In this document: one piece after another, positions 16,345 to 26,630 of the stretch | Numbering within the stretch: the stretch's first letter is position 1 | Layout of the letters: every line of letters starts with the position of its first letter | NCBI GenBank assembly: GCA_033809355.1 | Contig: JAPXLV010000020.1 | Location: forward strand, 1-42,953 | From: T3Sed10-213 sp012519365 | GTDB lineage: Bacteria > Planctomycetota > Phycisphaerae > Sedimentisphaerales > Anaerohalosphaeraceae | Direction: 5' to 3' | DNA length: 42,953 nt | Made by a program: the position numbers and the translations under genes | Notes under the pieces: generated by a model | The model's input: the letters and a program-made list of their open reading frames with translations, nothing else | Told to the model about the DNA's origin: nothing | Databases searched by the model: none

Positions 16345-17211
16345 TTAGCGGCTCATCCCCAGGCGGCGAAGCGTCGCGCGGGCCCATTTGATTGAGCGAC
16401 CCTGGGCGCTTAACAGCAGCCACATCACCACCAGCCAATAGCCGGTAAATCGCACATAATACAGCGCCATCCAGACATTCGAACTGTCCGCTTTGGCCCA
16501 GCCGCCGCCCAGCAACTCACAGGGCAAATACATCGCCCCAAGGACAACCCCCGGCAAAAACACCTGCCACGGCGTCACAAAAGCCAGCAAAAACAACGAC
16601 CGGAAAAACGCCCGACAGATATGATTGATGCCGCCCAGTTTGCCCGTCAGAGAGATCTTCAGATTCATCAGCATCGTCAGGCAATACAGCATCGCCGCCA
16701 TAAACATCACAAAGTTGGCAACACGAACGATCCGCACCGCCTCAATCCCCTCCAGCCGCAGAAAACCCAACTCAAACCCTTCGTCCGACTCACTTTCAGC
16801 GGTCGTGCCCTCTGGGTCTGGCAAAGTCGCGATTTGCTCACCGCTTGGCGTGGACTGCTCAGCGGCCTGGTTCTTAGTGGCAGAGGAATCCCCTTGCGTT
16901 TGAACCTCGCGAACCACCTGCTCGGCACGCTCGGCGATCACATTGGCCGAGGCCAACGGCACCGGCGCTGCTGTCGCTTGGGCTGCGTGTCCCCCCTGCC
17001 CACCCGATACACAAGACACCGCCGCTTGGCCGCCAGCCGGACAACCGGCGTTATTAATCAGCCCAAACCAATTCAGCCAAAAGACCCCCTGCGAAGCCAA
17101 CAACGCCAGCAGCAAGAGCCAAAACAAGAAATTTTTCATCCCTTTCATCACACTGACAGCCTCCAGGCAGTCGGTGGTATCGATCATTTCCTCATTGATA
17201 TTTTGTTCCAT
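16345..17211 (-). CDS. Multi-pass membrane protein, unknown function
   Basis: A 288-residue protein. A cytosolic N-terminus leads to a helix at about 26-48, then a long Ala/Gly/Gln/Ser-rich extracytoplasmic stretch (about 55-145) with several Cys, then an acidic patch (TTAESESDEG) and three more helices (about 160-180, 200-228, 248-270). I see no enzymatic motif and recognise no family. AAGGGG precedes the ATG. It lies between hemL and the dehydrogenase with short gaps (65 and 95 bp), so it is probably co-transcribed. Confidence 0.65.
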   Translation of the reverse strand: MEQNINEEMIDTTDCLEAVSVMKGMKNFLFWLLLLALLASQGVFWLNWFGLINNAGCPAGGQAAVSCVSGGQGGHAAQATAAPVPLASANVIAERAEQVVREVQTQGDSSATKNQAAEQSTPSGEQIATLPDPEGTTAESESDEGFELGFLRLEGIEAVRIVRVANFVMFMAAMLYCLTMLMNLKISLTGKLGGINHICRAFFRSLFLLAFVTPWQVFLPGVVLGAMYLPCELLGGGWAKADSSNVWMALYYVRFTGYWLVVMWLLLSAQGRSIKWARATLRRLGMSR

Positions 17212-17276
17212 CGCAATCCCCTTAAACTATAAAAAAACAAAAGCCAACACTGCGAAAACCAGACTGTCTCTGTCGC

Positions 17277-18572
17277 TTACTCACGACCTGCCTTCACGAA
17301 GGCATTATAAGCCGCCTCGACGGTTTTAGCAATATCCTCATCCGAATGGGCCAGCGAAACAAACATCGCCTCATAGGCACTCGGCGCCACATACACCCCC
17401 TGCGCCAGCATCTGCGTAAAAAATCGCTTGAAGAAAGCAATATCCGAACCCTGCACATCTTCAAACCGAAGAACCGAACCCGCGGTAAAGAACCCACTCA
17501 GGATAGAACCTGCCCGATTGACCGTCAGCCGCACCCCGGCACGGTCGGCGGCATCCGTTAAACCGGCTTCCAAGGCAGCGCCTTTTTCCTCCAGTGTCCG
17601 ATAAACATCAGGTTTTTCGAGTATTTCAAGGGTTTTATTGGCTGCCGCCACGGCCAGCGGATTGCCGCTGAGCGTCCCGGCCTGATAGACCGGCCCAAGC
17701 GGAGCCAGCAAGTCCATAATCTCGCCGCGTCCTCCCACCACCGCCGCGGGAAGCCCGCCGCCGACTATCTTGCCCAGACAGGTCAAATCCGCCCGAACCC
17801 CATATCGGTGCTGCGCTCCCCCAAAAGCGACACGAAAGCCGGTGATCACTTCGTCAAAAATCAACACCGCCCCGTTTTGGTCGCAAAGATGACGCAAACC
17901 CTCCAGATAACCTTCAACCGGCAAAATCACACCCATATTGGCCGCAATGGGCTCGACAATCACCGCGGCAATGGCATCCGCAAAACGCACAAAGGCCTGA
18001 CGGACCGCCTCTACATCATTGTACGGCACCGCTATCGTCTGCGAAGCAACGCCGTCGGGAACGCCGGCACTGGACGGCACGCCGTGTTCAACCGTCCCCG
18101 AACCGGCACGGACCAGCATCGCATCGCTGTGGCCATGATAGCAGCCGACCATCTTAATGATGCACTGACGCCCCGTAAACGCCCGCGCCAGTCGCACGGC
18201 GGTCATGGCCGCTTCGGTGCCGCTGCTGACCAGCCGAACCTTCTCGATGCTGTCAAACGCCCCTACGATTCGCTCAGCCAGCTCGGTTTCCTGCTCCGTC
18301 GGCGCCCCGTAAGAGGTCCCTTTCTCAGCGGCTTGCTGGATCGCTCGGACCACCTGCCGATGTGCATGACCCAGAATCATCGGCCCCCACGACCCCACAT
18401 AGTCGATATAGCGGTTGCCATCAACATCGGTCACCCCCGAGCCGCAAGCCGAAGCGATAAACAACGGCCCACGCCCTACACCGCCAAAGGCACGCACCGG
18501 CGAATTTACACCCCCGGGAATAACTTGTTTTGCTCGTTCAAATGCTTTTTCTGATCGAATTGTTGAGCCCAT
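17277..18572 (-). CDS. hemL: Glutamate-1-semialdehyde 2,1-aminomutase
   Basis: A 431-residue PLP enzyme that converts glutamate-1-semialdehyde to 5-aminolevulinate in the C5 haem pathway. Motifs include GGVNSPVRAF at the start, GSWGPMILGHAH, VSSGTEAAMTAVRLAR, CYHGHSD, FDEVITGFR and the PLP-lysine segment CLGKIVGGGLP, then AGTLSGNPLA. The frame runs to 18620, but that start lies within the promoter -10. ATG 18572 has AGGAACG upstream and gives the family N-terminus MGSTIRSEKAF. No hemA or hemB is adjacent. Confidence 0.95.
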   Translation of the reverse strand: MGSTIRSEKAFERAKQVIPGGVNSPVRAFGGVGRGPLFIASACGSGVTDVDGNRYIDYVGSWGPMILGHAHRQVVRAIQQAAEKGTSYGAPTEQETELAERIVGAFDSIEKVRLVSSGTEAAMTAVRLARAFTGRQCIIKMVGCYHGHSDAMLVRAGSGTVEHGVPSSAGVPDGVASQTIAVPYNDVEAVRQAFVRFADAIAAVIVEPIAANMGVILPVEGYLEGLRHLCDQNGAVLIFDEVITGFRVAFGGAQHRYGVRADLTCLGKIVGGGLPAAVVGGRGEIMDLLAPLGPVYQAGTLSGNPLAVAAANKTLEILEKPDVYRTLEEKGAALEAGLTDAADRAGVRLTVNRAGSILSGFFTAGSVLRFEDVQGSDIAFFKRFFTQMLAQGVYVAPSAYEAMFVSLAHSDEDIAKTVEAAYNAFVKAGRE

Positions 18573-18615
18573 CGTTTCGTTCCTGAATATTCTTGTGGCC
18601 AACACCAAAACCGGC

Positions 18616-18644
18616 ATCATACCCCCCTTGGCCTGATTTGTCTA
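18616..18644 (-). promoter_or_regulatory. hemL promoter
   Basis: On the minus strand, TAGACA (18644-18639), a 17-bp spacer and TATGAT (18621-18616). The start would be near 18609, giving a leader of about 37 nt to ATG 18572. This excludes the longer start. Confidence 0.55.
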
Positions 18645-18776
18645 ATTCAAAGAGTCCCTAAGTCTCTTTTGTCAAACTCAAAGAGCCCTCCTCTCGTTTG
18701 AGATGCCCCCTCCCCCACCAAGCCGCTGATTCCGCCGCATATGCTGTTTTTTCGTCGTTAAGGGCACGTTTTTTCT
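18645..18776. other. Gene-free stretch between hemL and the SurA-like gene
   Basis: This lies in a 302-bp gap (18573-18874) with divergent promoters at each end. It holds short repeats of CAAAGAG (18648-, 18678-) and a weak inverted repeat CAAAC/GTTTG near 18672-18700. I see no coding sequence. Confidence 0.35.
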
Positions 18777-18804
18777 TGCAATCCCTCGCTTGACGGCTAT
18801 ACTG
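18777..18804 (+). promoter_or_regulatory. Promoter of the SurA-like operon
   Basis: TTGCAA (18777-18782), a 16-bp spacer and TATACT (18799-18804). The leader to ATG 18875 would be about 64 nt. Confidence 0.5.
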
Positions 18805-18874
18805 CCAGTTTCGTAAATTCTGAACAGGACACGGATTTTGAATTGAATCGCAGGATTTAAACACAGGATAAGCT

Positions 18875-21091
18875 ATGCATATTTCCAAGTGGATGCGCAA
18901 AAACAGCAAAAAGATAATGGTGTTTGTCGTTATCTTCTCCATGGTATCTTTTGTCATCGGCTATACAGGCCTTCAAATCTTCTTCAGTCTGCTCGGGTCC
19001 GACAATCCCGTCAGAGCCACCCTCGCCGATGGCCAAAAAATCCGCGCACGGGATTTTACCGCCGCCCAAACCGAACTGCGGCTGCTTCGAATGGTCGGCG
19101 GCGATATGATATTGCTCAGTCAGGGACAACAAGGACTGATCGGCCCCTTGCTGGCCCATCTGCTGTTTCCGGATTCACAGGCAGTCGCCCAGGCTCAGTT
19201 GCCAATCGGCTTAAAACAGGCAGCTCAACGCGGCCAAATTCCGGTCAGTCCCGACGTGGTCGAGGAGTTTTTCAATGAACAGGCCCCTTCCGAATTGGTC
19301 TGGATCCTGCTGAAGACCGAAGCCCGCAACGCCGGTAGTATCATCTCAGACGACATGGCACGCAACATCTTGCAGAATATCATCCCTCAACTGGCCAAGG
19401 GCATCGATGCGAATCGATATGTCCAATCCGTCATCAGCCAGACCGGCCTGACAGAAGGGCAAATCGTTCGCACGTTTGCCGAACTGCTGGGGGTAATGTT
19501 CTATGCCAACAATGTCATCAATACACAGGATGTAACGCTCAATCAGATCCGGGCGATGCTGGGACGCAATTACGAAAAATTCAACGCAGACTTTGTCAAG
19601 ATCCCCGCTGAGTGGTTTATCGACCCCAACAGCCCCGTCGATTCGGATGAAATGAAGGCGCAATTTGAGGCCTTCAAAACCGTTTTGCCGGGGTCATTTA
19701 GCGAAGAAAACCCTTACGGCTTTGGCTACAAACTGCCTAAGCGGGTTCAACTTGAATTTATGACCGTCTTGCTGGACGACGTAAAAACTAAAATCACCCC
19801 TCCAACGAACGAGCAATTAGAAGAGTACTACACGCGGCATATCGAACAATTTCGCTATCAAGAACCGGCCGACCCAAACGATCCCGAAGGCGAACAGATC
19901 ACCAAAACGCGAAGCTATGCCGAATCTTTGCCGCAGATTCGCAATATGATCGAGCAGGAACGGATCCGCAATCTGGCCAATCAGATATTCAATGACGCCA
20001 AGGCCATCATTGAAAAGGACTTTGCAACGCTGAATTTAGAACAGGCCAATCTTGAAGACCTGCAAAAGGCGGCCGGTGATTACCTCAAAACGGCTCAAGA
20101 CTTGTCCCAGCGGTACAACATCCCCATTCAGACCGGCAAAACCGGCCTGCTCAGCCCCGTAGATTTTGCACGCGACAGTATCCTGCAAACGTTTCGCTTG
20201 CAATTTGGCCAGCGGCGGCTGCCCCTCTCGGAAGTGGTCTTTAATGTACGGCTCGACCCCGCAGAGCCGCATCGCATCATCGGCGTGCCGATGGTTCGCC
20301 CGTGGGAAAACATCGGCCCGATGGCGGGGATGACCTATGATTTCGAAGCCGGCAAAACCTATCAACTGATGACGATGGTACGGGTCATTGACGTTCGGCC
20401 ACAGGAGATTCCCGAATCGATGGACATCACCTATGACGCAACGGGGATGATCGTTCTGGAATCGCAGCGGGAAGAAAAAACCAAAACCTTCTCGCTGGCC
20501 GAGCAGATTGCCGCGGATATTCGCCTTGCCGGGGCCATGAAAAAGGCTCAGGCCGTCGCTGAAACGCTGACCGCTCTGATCGAGCAGCACGGCTGGGACG
20601 AGGCCATTGCCCTCTTTAATGAAAATCACAAAGCCGAGTACGGCACCCCGGACATTTCCCTTCAGACCGTAACCGGCCAAACCCGTATGGCTCAAAATGA
20701 AATAGAACAGATTATCCTGTACATGGCCGCCAATCCCGGCAGCGGAGAATTTATCAAAGACCGGCTCAGGACGAATGTCCTGAATGAACAGCTGCACAGT
20801 CTGCTTGAAAATGGACAGGACTCCACCGGCACGATCATTAAACCCTTAGTCGTCCCTCAGACTCGTGCGGCCTATGTGGTCAAAGAAGTATCCCGCCTCC
20901 CGGCCACGGAACAGGATTATTTGGACAACAAGGCCATGACCGCTCTGCAGCTGGACATGGAATCCACCGCTGAACCGGCCCTGATTCATTGGAATGTCAA
21001 AAACTTGATGAAGCGATTGGGCTATCAGCAGGTTGAGGATGCTCGCAGCGCCGTACCGGCCGAACCGATGAACGGAGACGCAGAGGAATGA
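18875..21091 (+). CDS. Membrane-anchored PpiD/SurA-like protein
   Basis: A 738-residue protein. A basic N-terminus (HISKWMRKNSKKI) leads into one transmembrane helix (about 14-38), then a large periplasmic region with SurA_N-like helices (RARDFTAAQTELRLL, helical up to about 230, and YEKFNADFVKIPAEWF). The start MRKNSKKIM followed by a helix and a short 'ADGQKIRARDF' strand is the usual layout of PpiD-type folding factors. I do not see a clear parvulin PPIase domain, so it is more likely a chaperone than an isomerase. AGGATAAG precedes the ATG. Its stop overlaps the next start by 4 nt (ATGA). Confidence 0.7.
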   Translation: MHISKWMRKNSKKIMVFVVIFSMVSFVIGYTGLQIFFSLLGSDNPVRATLADGQKIRARDFTAAQTELRLLRMVGGDMILLSQGQQGLIGPLLAHLLFPDSQAVAQAQLPIGLKQAAQRGQIPVSPDVVEEFFNEQAPSELVWILLKTEARNAGSIISDDMARNILQNIIPQLAKGIDANRYVQSVISQTGLTEGQIVRTFAELLGVMFYANNVINTQDVTLNQIRAMLGRNYEKFNADFVKIPAEWFIDPNSPVDSDEMKAQFEAFKTVLPGSFSEENPYGFGYKLPKRVQLEFMTVLLDDVKTKITPPTNEQLEEYYTRHIEQFRYQEPADPNDPEGEQITKTRSYAESLPQIRNMIEQERIRNLANQIFNDAKAIIEKDFATLNLEQANLEDLQKAAGDYLKTAQDLSQRYNIPIQTGKTGLLSPVDFARDSILQTFRLQFGQRRLPLSEVVFNVRLDPAEPHRIIGVPMVRPWENIGPMAGMTYDFEAGKTYQLMTMVRVIDVRPQEIPESMDITYDATGMIVLESQREEKTKTFSLAEQIAADIRLAGAMKKAQAVAETLTALIEQHGWDEAIALFNENHKAEYGTPDISLQTVTGQTRMAQNEIEQIILYMAANPGSGEFIKDRLRTNVLNEQLHSLLENGQDSTGTIIKPLVVPQTRAAYVVKEVSRLPATEQDYLDNKAMTALQLDMESTAEPALIHWNVKNLMKRLGYQQVEDARSAVPAEPMNGDAEE

Positions 21092-21504
21092 AATCGCCGC
21101 GCAATACAGTAGATTACATCCTGTTTTTGGTGCTGGTGGGGCTGGCCGCCTGGGCAGTCCCCGGCGCCGGGCATCTTCTGATTCGCGAACGTAAACGCGC
21201 AGTGATTATCTGCGCAACTGTAGTGGGGCTTTTTCTCACGGGCTTGTTTATCGGCTCACTGGGTGTACTTGAGCCAATTCAGACGGCCTGGTACATTTTC
21301 GTCGGCCAGATGCTGACCACCCCGGCAGTGGGCGTGCTGACCGACATCGCCCAGAAAAGCGATTACTTCGTGGCCGGTCATCCTGCCGACATCGGGCTGA
21401 TTTACACCATCATTGCCGGTCTGCTGAACCTGTTGTGCATCTCCAACGCCGTCTATATGGCCTATTGCGGCCGCGGCCAACTCATCGGGGAGGACGAAGA
21501 ATGA
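21088..21504 (+). CDS. Small multi-pass membrane protein (DUF6677-like)
   Basis: A 138-residue protein with about four hydrophobic segments (10-30, 38-58, 65-85, 105-125). The segment AAWAVPGAGHLLIRERKRA, a PGaGH motif followed by a basic patch, matches what I recall of the DUF6677 membrane family common in planctomycetes. Function unknown. Start ATG 21088 overlaps the stop of the SurA-like gene, and its own stop overlaps the next start. Both junctions are ATGA, which suggests translational coupling and a joint job in the envelope. Confidence 0.65.
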   Translation: MKSPRNTVDYILFLVLVGLAAWAVPGAGHLLIRERKRAVIICATVVGLFLTGLFIGSLGVLEPIQTAWYIFVGQMLTTPAVGVLTDIAQKSDYFVAGHPADIGLIYTIIAGLLNLLCISNAVYMAYCGRGQLIGEDEE

Positions 21505-21743
21505 CAATGGATCTCCTGGCATCGTTCACATCCCCGATTCATATCGGCACCGATTGGACGGCGATGCTGTGGATGTTTCCGCTGCTGGCGGCCATCGCGA
21601 TTATTTACAAGGCCACCAAAATGCGGGTGGTGTTCTGGGGACGATTCATCCGCGAAACTCTGGTTTTGTTTGGAACGCTCAGTGTCTTTATGGTCGCCGC
21701 GATCGTCGTGCTGAACCTCATCACCTGGCTGGCTGCCAGTTAA
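21501..21743 (+). CDS. Small membrane protein, unknown function
   Basis: An 80-residue protein with two transmembrane helices (about 20-38 and 52-76) joined by a basic loop (KATKMRVVFWGRFIRE). The ATG at 21501 overlaps the preceding stop as ATGA. The same frame is open further upstream, but that part overlaps the previous gene. No family recognised. It is likely the third member of the coupled operon. Confidence 0.6.
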   Translation: MTMDLLASFTSPIHIGTDWTAMLWMFPLLAAIAIIYKATKMRVVFWGRFIRETLVLFGTLSVFMVAAIVVLNLITWLAAS

Positions 21744-22132
21744 CCCTTAACCCTTTTAACCATCCCGCACATTTTGGGTAAACAGTCTTGCCGCGCCACG
21801 CAACAATAACGCTTAAAACCCCAGCCATCCCAATCGCCCACTGTCATTCCGAACCCCCGAGCGTAGCGAGGGGGTGAGGAATCTATTGTTTCACCACAAT
21901 TCCTCGTTTAGCGGAGTGTGGGGGTATGGAATTTTCCTTAAATAAATAGGCCCCTCGTCGGCCGTTGGCCTCCTCGGGGTGACAAAATGGGAAATAGGCC
22001 CCTCGGGGTGACGGGATAGGGAAGCGTCCCATTGTCATCCCAATCGCCCATCCTGTCATTCCGAGCGCCCTATTGTCATTCCGAGCGCAGCGAGGAATCT
22101 ATTCATCCCCCCACCAACCCCCCCCGCCACTA
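21744..22132. other. Intergenic region mostly filled by repeats
   Basis: The 389 bp between the small membrane gene and alaS hold about 100 bp of plain sequence and then the repeat cluster described at 21842-22112. I see no gene. Confidence 0.6.
21842..22112. repeat. Palindromic repeat cluster A (TCATTCCGAGCG / CGAGGAATCT type)
   Basis: Starts with TGTCATTCCGAACCCCCGAG, then a hairpin with arms ACCCCC and GGGGGT (21852-21874) and a GAGGAATCTATTGTTTCACC block. A reversed unit (CCCCTCGTCGGCCGTTGGCC, then CTCCTCGGGGTGACA) lies at about 21951-21983, then a shorter reversed unit, then two direct TGTCATTCCGAGCG units at 22054 and 22074 ending in AGCGAGGAATCTATT. TGTCA units face each other. Cluster B (42381-42685) carries the same blocks nearly unchanged. 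Confidence 0.8.
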
Positions 22133-24853
22133 TCACCATGCCAGGGCACGGCGAATCACATCTTTGGCCTTTTCGAGAGCATCGGGCAATTTGTCAGCAT
22201 CCTTGCCGCCGGCCTGGGCCATCTGAGGCCGACCGCCACCGCCGCCGCCGACAACAGGCGCAATCTGCTTGACAATATCGCCGGCCTTGAGGGTCTTGAT
22301 CAAATCATCGGTCACCCCGGCCAGCAGCGTCACTTTGCCGTCGCCGTCTGCAGTACCCAGCACAATCACGGCGGATTTGGCTTTTTTCTTAAGGCTGTCC
22401 ATCGCCGTTCGCATCTGTTCGATAGAAGACTCAGGAATCTGCCCGACAATCACCGCCGTGCCGCCGATTCGCTCGGCCTGCTCATAGAGTTTGGCGGCCT
22501 GGGCCATCGTATCGGTTACACCGCTGCGGCCGGCACTCTTGAGCTGCTTGGTCAGGACCTTGTTGTCCTCAACCAATTTCCCCACCCGCACGACAATCTG
22601 CTCGGCTGGCGTCTTGAGCATCTCGACCAGCTCATCGACAATGCGCGACCGCTCGCTCAGATACCGCATCAGAGTTGGCCCCGTCAGCGCGGTAATCCGT
22701 CGCACCCCAGCGGCCACACTTTCCTCTTTAATAATCAAAAACCCCCCGATTTGCCCCGTCGAGCTTACGTGCGTGCCGCCGCACAGTTCTTTGCTAAAGG
22801 CCTCATCCAGCCTGTCGGCCGAGGCCGCCCCCACCGCGACAACCCGAACCATCTCGCCGTATTTTTCGCCAAACAAGGCGGTCGCCCCGGCCTGTTTAGC
22901 CTGCTCAATCGGCATCACTGCCGTCGTGACCGGCACATCCTCATCAATCTTGTCCTGAATGAGCGATTCAACCTGTCGAATCTCCTCTTTGCTCAGGGCT
23001 CTGGGCCAGGTAAAGTCAAACCGCAAATAATCCGGACACACCAGCGACCCTTGCTGTTTGACCGCATCGCCGAGAACCTGACGCAGCGCCCATTGCAGCA
23101 AATGGGTAGCCGTATGATTCTTTCGACTGGAACGGCGCTGGCGGTCAACCTCCGCCGTTACCTTTTGGCCCACCTGCAGCGTCCCTTCCAGCAGCCGCCC
23201 GCGATGCAGAACACAATCGGCCAGCTTCTCGGTCGTCTCAACCGCGAAGACCCCCTCGCCGGACTTGATCATTCCGCAATCGCCGACTTGCCCGCCGGAC
23301 TCGGCATAAAAACACGTCCGATCCAAAATCAGCCCGACCGTCTTGTTCGGATCGCTCAGCGAACCGCTTTGGCACAGTCCGGAGGCATCCACCCACCCCA
23401 TCACCGTCGCCTCGCAGCAATCGGTGGTGTACTTGGCACTGTCGTCGGTTACCGGCAGCTCCACCCCCGACAGCATAGCCGCCATCGAGCCGGTTTTCTG
23501 AGCGGCACGGGCTCTGGCACGCTGCTGCTCCATCAACGTCTCAAAGGCCCCGATGTCCACCTTCAAACCCTGCTCACGCGCCAGCAGCTGCGTCAGATCC
23601 AGCGGAAAACCATACGTATCGTAAAGTTGAAAAACAGCGTATCCGTCAAGGGTGTCGCAGCCTTTGTCTTTGGCCTGGCGTGCAGCGGCAGCGAAAATCT
23701 CCAGCCCTCGGTCCAGCGTCCGCCCGAACGACTCTTCCTCGGCCTGAATTACCGAGGCCACAAACTGCCGCCGCTCGACAATCTCGGGAAAGGCCGTGCC
23801 CATCTGGTCCACAACCACATCCACCAGCCGATGCAAAAATGGCTCATGCAGATCAAGCGACCGCCCGAAACGCGCCGCCCGCCGCAGCAGCCGACGCATC
23901 ACATAACCGCGTCCCTCATTGCTCGGTGTTACCCCATCGGCAATGGCAAACGTCAGCGTACGGATATGGTCGGCAATCACACGAAAGGCATTATCGACAG
24001 CATTGCCCAGCCGTGAGGTATAGCTCTTATGGCTAATCTCCTGCAGGGCCAAGATGATAGGCATAAACAGATCGGTATCGTAGTTGCTTTGCGTATTCTG
24101 CAAAACCGCCGCCAGCCGCTCCAGCCCCGCCCCCGTATCCACATAACGAGCCCCCAGCCGCTCCAGCGTTCCATCGGCCTTGCGGTTAAACTGAATAAAC
24201 ACCAGATTCCACAACTCAATGAAACGTCCGCAGCCGCTGTTGACCGCGCACCGATGGCCCGGCTCATGCTGTTTGTCGCACCGCTCGGCTCCCAAATCAA
24301 TATGGATTTCACTGCACGGCCCGCACGGCCCGGTAGCCCCCATCTCCCAGAAATTATCCTTGCGCCCGCAAAACAGCACCCGCTCTTTGGGCAGCGGCGT
24401 CAGGGACCTCCACAGCTCGGCCGCCTCTGTGTCCGGCTCGGCCCCATCCTCGGCATCGCCGGCAAACACCGTTGCCCACAGCCGATTCGGATCGATACCA
24501 TACACCTTCGTCAGCAGCTCCCAGGCCCACTCAATCGCCTCGGCCTTGAAATAATCATCAAACGACCAATTGCCCAGCATCTCAAAAAACGTATGATGGT
24601 ACGTATCCAGCCCCACTTCTTCAAGGTCGTTGTGCTTGCCGCTGACCCGGATGCATTTTTGGCTGTTGACCGCCCTGCCAAAGGCCGGCTGCTTATGGCC
24701 CAGAAAAATATCCTTAAACTGGTTCATCCCGGCGTTTGTAAACAGCAGCGTCTCATCGCCGATCGGCACCACTGGCCAACTCGGCACAAACCGATGTCCG
24801 CGTTCTTTGAAAAACTCAATAAACCTGCTGCGAATGTCGTTAGCGCTTAACAC
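22133..24853 (-). CDS. alaS: Alanyl-tRNA synthetase
   Basis: A 906-residue class II aminoacyl-tRNA synthetase that charges tRNA-Ala. The catalytic domain has the typical start (FFKERGHRFVPSWPV), FTNAGMNQFKDIFLG and the ATGPCGPCSEIH segment. The editing domain has HTATHLL and the CGGTH zinc-site residues. The C-terminal Gly-rich DHHA1-like region (VVGGGGGGRPQMAQAGG) is complete. The start is GTG 24853, 8 nt after the recA stop, with AAGGA inside the recA end. Thus it is expressed from the recA promoter unless an internal one exists. Confidence 0.97.
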   Translation of the reverse strand: MLSANDIRSRFIEFFKERGHRFVPSWPVVPIGDETLLFTNAGMNQFKDIFLGHKQPAFGRAVNSQKCIRVSGKHNDLEEVGLDTYHHTFFEMLGNWSFDDYFKAEAIEWAWELLTKVYGIDPNRLWATVFAGDAEDGAEPDTEAAELWRSLTPLPKERVLFCGRKDNFWEMGATGPCGPCSEIHIDLGAERCDKQHEPGHRCAVNSGCGRFIELWNLVFIQFNRKADGTLERLGARYVDTGAGLERLAAVLQNTQSNYDTDLFMPIILALQEISHKSYTSRLGNAVDNAFRVIADHIRTLTFAIADGVTPSNEGRGYVMRRLLRRAARFGRSLDLHEPFLHRLVDVVVDQMGTAFPEIVERRQFVASVIQAEEESFGRTLDRGLEIFAAAARQAKDKGCDTLDGYAVFQLYDTYGFPLDLTQLLAREQGLKVDIGAFETLMEQQRARARAAQKTGSMAAMLSGVELPVTDDSAKYTTDCCEATVMGWVDASGLCQSGSLSDPNKTVGLILDRTCFYAESGGQVGDCGMIKSGEGVFAVETTEKLADCVLHRGRLLEGTLQVGQKVTAEVDRQRRSSRKNHTATHLLQWALRQVLGDAVKQQGSLVCPDYLRFDFTWPRALSKEEIRQVESLIQDKIDEDVPVTTAVMPIEQAKQAGATALFGEKYGEMVRVVAVGAASADRLDEAFSKELCGGTHVSSTGQIGGFLIIKEESVAAGVRRITALTGPTLMRYLSERSRIVDELVEMLKTPAEQIVVRVGKLVEDNKVLTKQLKSAGRSGVTDTMAQAAKLYEQAERIGGTAVIVGQIPESSIEQMRTAMDSLKKKAKSAVIVLGTADGDGKVTLLAGVTDDLIKTLKAGDIVKQIAPVVGGGGGGRPQMAQAGGKDADKLPDALEKAKDVIRRALAW

Positions 24854-24861
24854 GGTCTGCG

Positions 24862-25953
<1,092 letters not shown>

Positions 25954-26002
25954 AAAAACATCCTTCCTGATTCACGCTTTTTGAGATTCAATGGAAAGGG
26001 CA

Positions 26003-26031
26003 AGAGTACTCCAAAACCCTCCATCCGTCAA
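26003..26031 (-). promoter_or_regulatory. recA promoter
   Basis: On the minus strand, TTGACG (26031-26026), a 17-bp spacer and TACTCT (26008-26003). Leader of about 45 nt. I saw neither CTGT-N8-ACAG nor GAAC-N4-GTTC around it. Confidence 0.6.
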
Positions 26032-26183
26032 TACTATTCGCCCCGGTCAGGGTATTTTACCACAGCCATAACCGCCCCGGCGGAACTATAAAAAAGGAGC
26101 CGACACCTCCACAGGCCCCGGCCCCATCAGTGCTCCAGCTCAACGACTGCTCTTTTGCATTTTTATCCCGACTCTTCCGGCCG

Positions 26184-26203
26184 GAGATGGGGTATTCCAT
26201 CTC
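26184..26203. terminator. Hairpin between trxA and the recA promoter
   Basis: GAGATGG (26184-26190) and CCATCTC (26197-26203) form a perfect 7-bp stem with a 6-nt loop, 32 bp after the trxA stop. There is no T run, so it may be a weak or Rho-assisted terminator or only a 3'-end stabiliser. Confidence 0.35.
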
Positions 26204-26235
26204 AATTGCCCCACCGAAAAGGCCTTCAAGAACGC

Positions 26236-26562
26236 TTACAGCAATTCGTCAATCGCCGCGGTCAGGTCTTTTTTACTGGTCAGCCCGACCCATTTCTTGA
26301 CCATCTGGCCATCCTTAAACAAAATCAGCGTCGGAATCGCGTTGATGCCGTAATTGATGGCCGCGTCCCGATGTTCATCCGTGTTGACTTTGCAAATCGT
26401 CGCCTTGCCGGCGTATTCTTTGGCGATCTCTTCGATGACAGGGGCGATCATCTTGCACGGCCCGCACCACGGCGCCCAAAAATCCACCAGCACCGGACCG
26501 TCGCTCTGGCTTACCGTTGATTCAAATGTCGCATCCGTCAGTTCGATTACCTGTCCCGCCAT
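26236..26562 (-). CDS. trxA: Thioredoxin
   Basis: A 108-residue cytoplasmic disulphide reductase with the active site WCGPC (C33, C36), the buried Asp in VLVDFWAPW, and the cis-Pro loop AIPTLILFKDG. Standard length. AAAGGGAAG precedes the ATG. A consensus promoter (26631-26659) just upstream gives it its own transcription, although it follows scpA on the same strand. Confidence 0.97.
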   Translation of the reverse strand: MAGQVIELTDATFESTVSQSDGPVLVDFWAPWCGPCKMIAPVIEEIAKEYAGKATICKVNTDEHRDAAINYGINAIPTLILFKDGQMVKKWVGLTSKKDLTAAIDELL

Positions 26563-26630
26563 TTGTATCTTCCCTTTCCGTTTGGGGTTCCCAACGTCTT
26601 GTTATGGTCAGCCTGTTTGATGAGGGCGTT

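Noticed and set aside
22073..24016. 647-codon open frame on the plus strand opposite alaS
   Set aside because: It is antisense to a clear, complete AlaRS. Its peptide is rich in His, Arg, Pro and Gln, as expected from a reversed high-GC frame, and it starts inside the repeat cluster.
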